Shown in pieces: positions 61,223 to 64,000 of a stretch of 64,000 bases of DNA. Source of the DNA: Pseudonocardiaceae bacterium (lineage in GTDB: Bacteria > Actinomycetota > Actinomycetes > Mycobacteriales > Pseudonocardiaceae); assembly GCA_009377865.1 (NCBI GenBank), contig WHTH01000010.1, positions 1-64,000 of the forward strand. Direction: 5' to 3'. The notes beneath the pieces were generated by a model that saw nothing but the letters and a program-made list of their open reading frames with translations, had not been told where the DNA came from and searched no databases. Positions within the stretch are counted from its first letter, which is position 1. Each line of letters opens with the position of its first letter. The position numbers and the translations under genes were made by a program.

Positions 61223-62203
61223 TCAGCCTCGGCCGTCCCGGTCGGCCAAGAACTGCTCGAGCTCGGCGCCGAGCTCGTCGGCACTGGGCAGCTCCTCGAC
61301 CCCGGATGCCAGCAGTGAGCGCGGCATGCGGGACTCGGCGGCCTCGTCGAACTGCTCCTCGAGCTTGCGGACGACACCCGAGATCTCCTCGGAGTGCCCG
61401 ATCTGCTCATTTACCTCGGCGGTCACCCGTTCGGCAGCGGGACGCAGCCCTTCGGTGGGCAGCGCCAGCCCGCTCGCGTCGATCAGGCTCGTCAGCAGGC
61501 CACGCGCTGAGTCGGGGTACTCGGTGCGGGCGAGGTAGTGCGGCACGTGGACCGCGAAGCCGATGGCGTCGTGCCCGGCCTCACCGAGTCGCAGCTCCAG
61601 CAGCGCTGACACGCTGGCCGGCACCTCGACCGTGCCGAACCACTGCTCGTGACCGGCGACGAGTTCGGGCCGTGTCGCGTGCGCCGTCATGGTCACCGGC
61701 CGGGTGTGCGGCACCGCCATCGGGACGGCGTCGAGGCCGACGGTGAGGAGGACGTCGAAGCGCTCGACGATGTCGATGACGGCAGCGATGAACCGCTCCC
61801 ACTGCAGGTCAGGCTCGGGCCCTGACAGCAGCAGGAACGCAGTGCCGTCCTCGTCGCGGACCTCGTGCAGCGTGAGTTCGGGCCGCGCGTAGTCAGCCCA
61901 ATGATCGGCCTCGAACACCATCATGGGCCGCCGCGAGCGGTAGTCGAGCAGCTGGTCGACGTCGAAGGTCGCCACCACCCGGTGCTCGAGGTTCTCGAGC
62001 AGGTGCTCCACCGCGAGCCGGTTCGCGTGGCCCGCGTCGACGAAGCCCGACAGTCCGTGCACCAGCACGGGGCGGCTCCCGTCGGAGCGGTTCAGTTCGG
62101 CGGGCAGCTCCTCGATGCGGTAGAGATCGCCCGTCGGGTCGAACACGGTGACGTCACCTCCCGTCTCCTCGGGTTCCCGGTGGGAACCCTTGCCGACAGC
62201 CAT
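61223..62203 (-). CDS. PAC2 family protein (Rv2714-like)
   Basis: 326 residues from ATG 62203; GTG codons a little downstream are alternatives. The PAC2 fold is seen in RPVLVHGLSGFVDAGHANRLA, VATFDVDQLLDYRSRRPMM and AHATRPELVAGHEQWFGTVE. A long C-terminal helix (VNEQIGHSEEISGVVRKLEEQ) is typical. Relatives resemble eukaryotic proteasome assembly chaperones, and actinobacteria have proteasomes; the real role is unresolved. M. tuberculosis Rv2714 is also close to nrdR. Confidence 0.87.
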   Translation of the reverse strand: MAVGKGSHREPEETGGDVTVFDPTGDLYRIEELPAELNRSDGSRPVLVHGLSGFVDAGHANRLAVEHLLENLEHRVVATFDVDQLLDYRSRRPMMVFEADHWADYARPELTLHEVRDEDGTAFLLLSGPEPDLQWERFIAAVIDIVERFDVLLTVGLDAVPMAVPHTRPVTMTAHATRPELVAGHEQWFGTVEVPASVSALLELRLGEAGHDAIGFAVHVPHYLARTEYPDSARGLLTSLIDASGLALPTEGLRPAAERVTAEVNEQIGHSEEISGVVRKLEEQFDEAAESRMPRSLLASGVEELPSADELGAELEQFLADRDGRG

Positions 62204-62383
62204 AACGCAGGACTCCGCCGGTGCATTCCTTCCCGGCGCTGCCCGCCGTGCGGTGGGCGACCAGCTACTGCGGGCCGGCCGGAACCGCGGGCACGAGCCA
62301 TGCAGGTGCCCTACCCGAAAGTGACAACGACTATCGTTTACGATCAGGCCGAATTGTCACACTCCGGGAGAGGTCAAACTACA

Positions 62384-63367
62384 GTGCGCATCGCTTTTGT
62401 GGGCAAGGGCGGCAGCGGAAAGACCACGCTGTCCGCCCTGTTCACCCGTCATCTCGTCGCCCAGGGCCGCCGGGTCCTCGCGATCGACGCCGACATCAAC
62501 CAGCACCTGGGCCAGGCGCTGGGAGTCGACAACGAACACTCGACCCCGCCGCCCCTCGGCGGTGAGCTGACCTGGATCAAGGATCACCTGCGCGGCGACA
62601 ACCCGCTCATCGGCTCGGCCGAGGTGATGATCAAGACGACTCCGCCGGGACGGGGCTCCCGGCTGCTGCGGCTCGACCCCGACGAGGAACTGCACCGCCG
62701 CTTCGCCAGGCCCGCCGGCGGGGCGGACCTGATGGTCACCGGCGAGTTCGAGTCCGAGGACATCGGCGTCGCGTGCTACCACTCCAAGACTGGGGCGGTC
62801 GAGCTCTACCTCAACCACCTGCTCGACGGTCCCGGCGAGTACGTCGTGGTCGACATGACGGCGGGTGCCGACGCCTTCGCGTCAGGCTTGTTCACCCGCT
62901 TCGATCTCGTCGTGCTCATCAGCGAGCCGACACTGTGGGGCATCGGGGTCTACCGGCAGTTCCGGTCGCACGCGCAAGGCCACCGGGTGCGGCTGCGGGT
63001 ACTCGGCAACAAGGTCACCGGGCAGGACGACGTGGGGTGGCTTCGCGAACATCTCGGTGCTGCGTTGCTCGGCGCGGTCGGGCAGTCGGCGTGGGTGCGC
63101 GCCACCGAGCAAGGCCGGTCCCCGACCTTCACCGACCTCGAGCCGGACGTACGGCGCGCGCTGCAGATCACCCACGACGAGCTCGACGCCACGGAACGGG
63201 ACTGGGCCGCCTACCACGGCGACACCGTGGCCTTTCACCTGCGCAACGCGCGCGCATGGGCCAACCGATCGGCGGGAGCCGACCTCGCCGATCAGGTCGA
63301 TCCCGGGTTCGTCCCCGGACCGGCGGCGTTGATGCCGGTCGCCGGGACGGCCGGCATCGCCGGCTGA
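62384..63367 (+). CDS. MinD/ParA-like ATPase (ATP-binding protein of the SCO5388 type)
   Basis: 327 residues from GTG 62384, with GGGAGAGG upstream; the open frame continues upstream to ATG 62300 but without similarity. Walker A with a second Lys is VRIAFVGKGGSGKTTLSALF, then VLAIDADINQHLGQALG, and the Walker B/switch region VVVDMTAGADAFASGLF. It looks like a nitrogenase-iron-protein/CooC-type ATPase. In Streptomyces such a gene is next to an SCO5389 family gene; a truncated one follows here. The partner and process are unknown. Confidence 0.82.
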   Translation: MRIAFVGKGGSGKTTLSALFTRHLVAQGRRVLAIDADINQHLGQALGVDNEHSTPPPLGGELTWIKDHLRGDNPLIGSAEVMIKTTPPGRGSRLLRLDPDEELHRRFARPAGGADLMVTGEFESEDIGVACYHSKTGAVELYLNHLLDGPGEYVVVDMTAGADAFASGLFTRFDLVVLISEPTLWGIGVYRQFRSHAQGHRVRLRVLGNKVTGQDDVGWLREHLGAALLGAVGQSAWVRATEQGRSPTFTDLEPDVRRALQITHDELDATERDWAAYHGDTVAFHLRNARAWANRSAGADLADQVDPGFVPGPAALMPVAGTAGIAG

Positions 63368-63405
63368 GCTGCACCGTCGTACCACCGACCCCTCGAGGAG
63401 GACCG

Positions 63406-63780
63406 ATGTCACTCGACGTCCCATCCACCGTGATCGACGCCGCCGAACGTGGGGAGCTCGATGATGCCGAGTTCGTCGCCGTCGTGCGCGACTCGCTGCC
63501 CTACGCCTGGCAGGTGATCTCCGGAGTCGTGGGGGATCTGACCCTCGACAACTGCGGGACTGTAGACGATGTGAGGGGGCGCGGGAGGCTCCGCGCCCCC
63601 TCGCACGTGACCGATTTCTGTCTCGCACCACCGACCAGGCAAGCTGAGGGCCGTGGCTCGCGAACCCCGGCAACTAAGGACGTTCCTCAAGGCGGTGCTG
63701 CGCAACCCCGCCACGGTCGGGGCGGTGGCACCCAGCTCGACGCGCCTGGCGCAGCGCCTGACTGCGGTGGTTCCCGGTGA
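63406..63780 (+). pseudogene. Truncated SCO5389-family gene
   Basis: ATG 63406 follows GAGGAGG. The first 52 residues (SLDVPSTVIDAAERGELDDAEF, VAVVRDSLPYAWQVISGVV) match the N-terminus of the SCO5389 family, which normally continues for about 80 more residues. Beyond 63560 the frame is unrelated Arg-rich sequence that reads through a perfect terminator hairpin and into the next gene, stopping at 63780. The 3' part of the gene thus seems deleted. A short functional peptide cannot be excluded. Confidence 0.65.
63573..63602. terminator. Terminator hairpin after the truncated SCO5389-type gene
   Basis: GAGGGGGCGCGG (63573-63584) and CCGCGCCCCCTC (63591-63602) pair perfectly over 12 bp around a 6-base loop. 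It stands 51 bp before the next gene start and probably ends transcription of the ATPase operon. Confidence 0.8.
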
Positions 63781-64000
63781 GGGCCACCCCGTCGTCGTCG
63801 AACTCGGCCCCGGTACCGGATCGACCACAGCCGCGCTACAGCGCCGGCTGGGTGGGCGTGGTCGCCACATCGCGGTGGAGATCGATCCGATGCTCGCCGG
63901 ACACGTCGCCCGGGCTCACCCCTCGGTCGAGGTCGTCGTCGGTGACGCGGCGCAGCTGCGACAGCTGCTCGCCGATCAGGGCGTCTCCGAGGTGGACGCG
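63653..64000 (+). CDS. Phospholipid N-methyltransferase-like SAM-dependent methyltransferase, 3' part beyond window
   Basis: 116 residues are visible from GTG 63653 to the right edge. RTFLKAVLRNPATVGAVAPSS at the start and VVVELGPGTGSTTAALQRRL (SAM motif I), followed by HIAVEIDPMLAGHVARAHP, match PmtA-like or rRNA-dimethylase-like class I methyltransferases. GAVAPSS before motif I favours the phospholipid methyltransferase group. The function remains tentative because only about half of the protein is in view. Confidence 0.75.
   Translation, partial: MAREPRQLRTFLKAVLRNPATVGAVAPSSTRLAQRLTAVVPGEGHPVVVELGPGTGSTTAALQRRLGGRGRHIAVEIDPMLAGHVARAHPSVEVVVGDAAQLRQLLADQGVSEVDA

Overview
The window is high-GC DNA from an actinomycete. 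The RecA and NrdJ inteins, mycothiol-type enzymes, a NamH-like Rieske protein, PknL, DUF397/DUF5753 regulators and several conserved actinobacterial gene neighbourhoods suggest the order Pseudonocardiales. The assignment rests on gene content and order, not on a search. No rRNA, tRNA or CRISPR array was seen.

Left part (1-23 kb). A family 2B encapsulin shell gene is cut by the left edge. Next comes a block ordered like M. tuberculosis Rv2170-Rv2176: pknL, its Rv2175c-type partner, a mannosyltransferase (mptA), a polyprenyl synthase, a mycobacterial-type methylenetetrahydrofolate reductase and an Rv2170-type acetyltransferase. Carotenoid genes crtI and crtB are threaded through it. A DUF885 peptidase-like gene, an SOS-boxed HEPN/mycothiol-enzyme pair, an Lhr helicase, a bifunctional-nuclease-family protein, an amino acid dehydrogenase and a NamH-like Rieske/MBL protein follow.

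Middle (23-35 kb). DUF3046, recA (with a 437-residue intein) and recX are followed by a three-gene succinate dehydrogenase operon and a glutamate-type ABC transporter (gluABCD plus an extra membrane-anchored binding protein).

Accessory island (about 34.9-40.5 kb), between gluA and miaB. It contains an apparently intact radical SAM/SPASM RiPP locus: a 51-residue Cys-poor precursor overlapping its maturase, with a convergent SpoU/TrmH RNA methyltransferase. A broken DUF5753 regulator lies on one side and an intact XRE/DUF397 operon on the other. Next is the wreck of an ATP-grasp-type RiPP cluster, in which a precursor leader is joined out of frame to a methyltransferase lacking its N-terminus.

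Conserved core (40.5-57.6 kb): miaB, a DUF349 gene, miaA, dapF, hflX, lexA, a divergent LysM protein, nrdR and nrdJ, much as in mycobacteria. NrdJ carries two inteins, and two AT-richer patches in its extein may mark lost ones.

Right part (57.6-64 kb). This is a second decayed RiPP region: a frameshifted XRE regulator, an intact XRE/TPR regulator, an FxLD-type methyltransferase with its middle deleted and the end of a thiopeptide-type (SpaB_C-like) protein. Then come a tyrosine phosphatase, a PAC2 protein, a MinD-like ATPase with a truncated SCO5389-type neighbour, and a partial methyltransferase at the right edge.

Regulation: LexA boxes precede recA, the HEPN operon and the lexA/LysM intergenic region, so the window holds a readable part of the SOS regulon.
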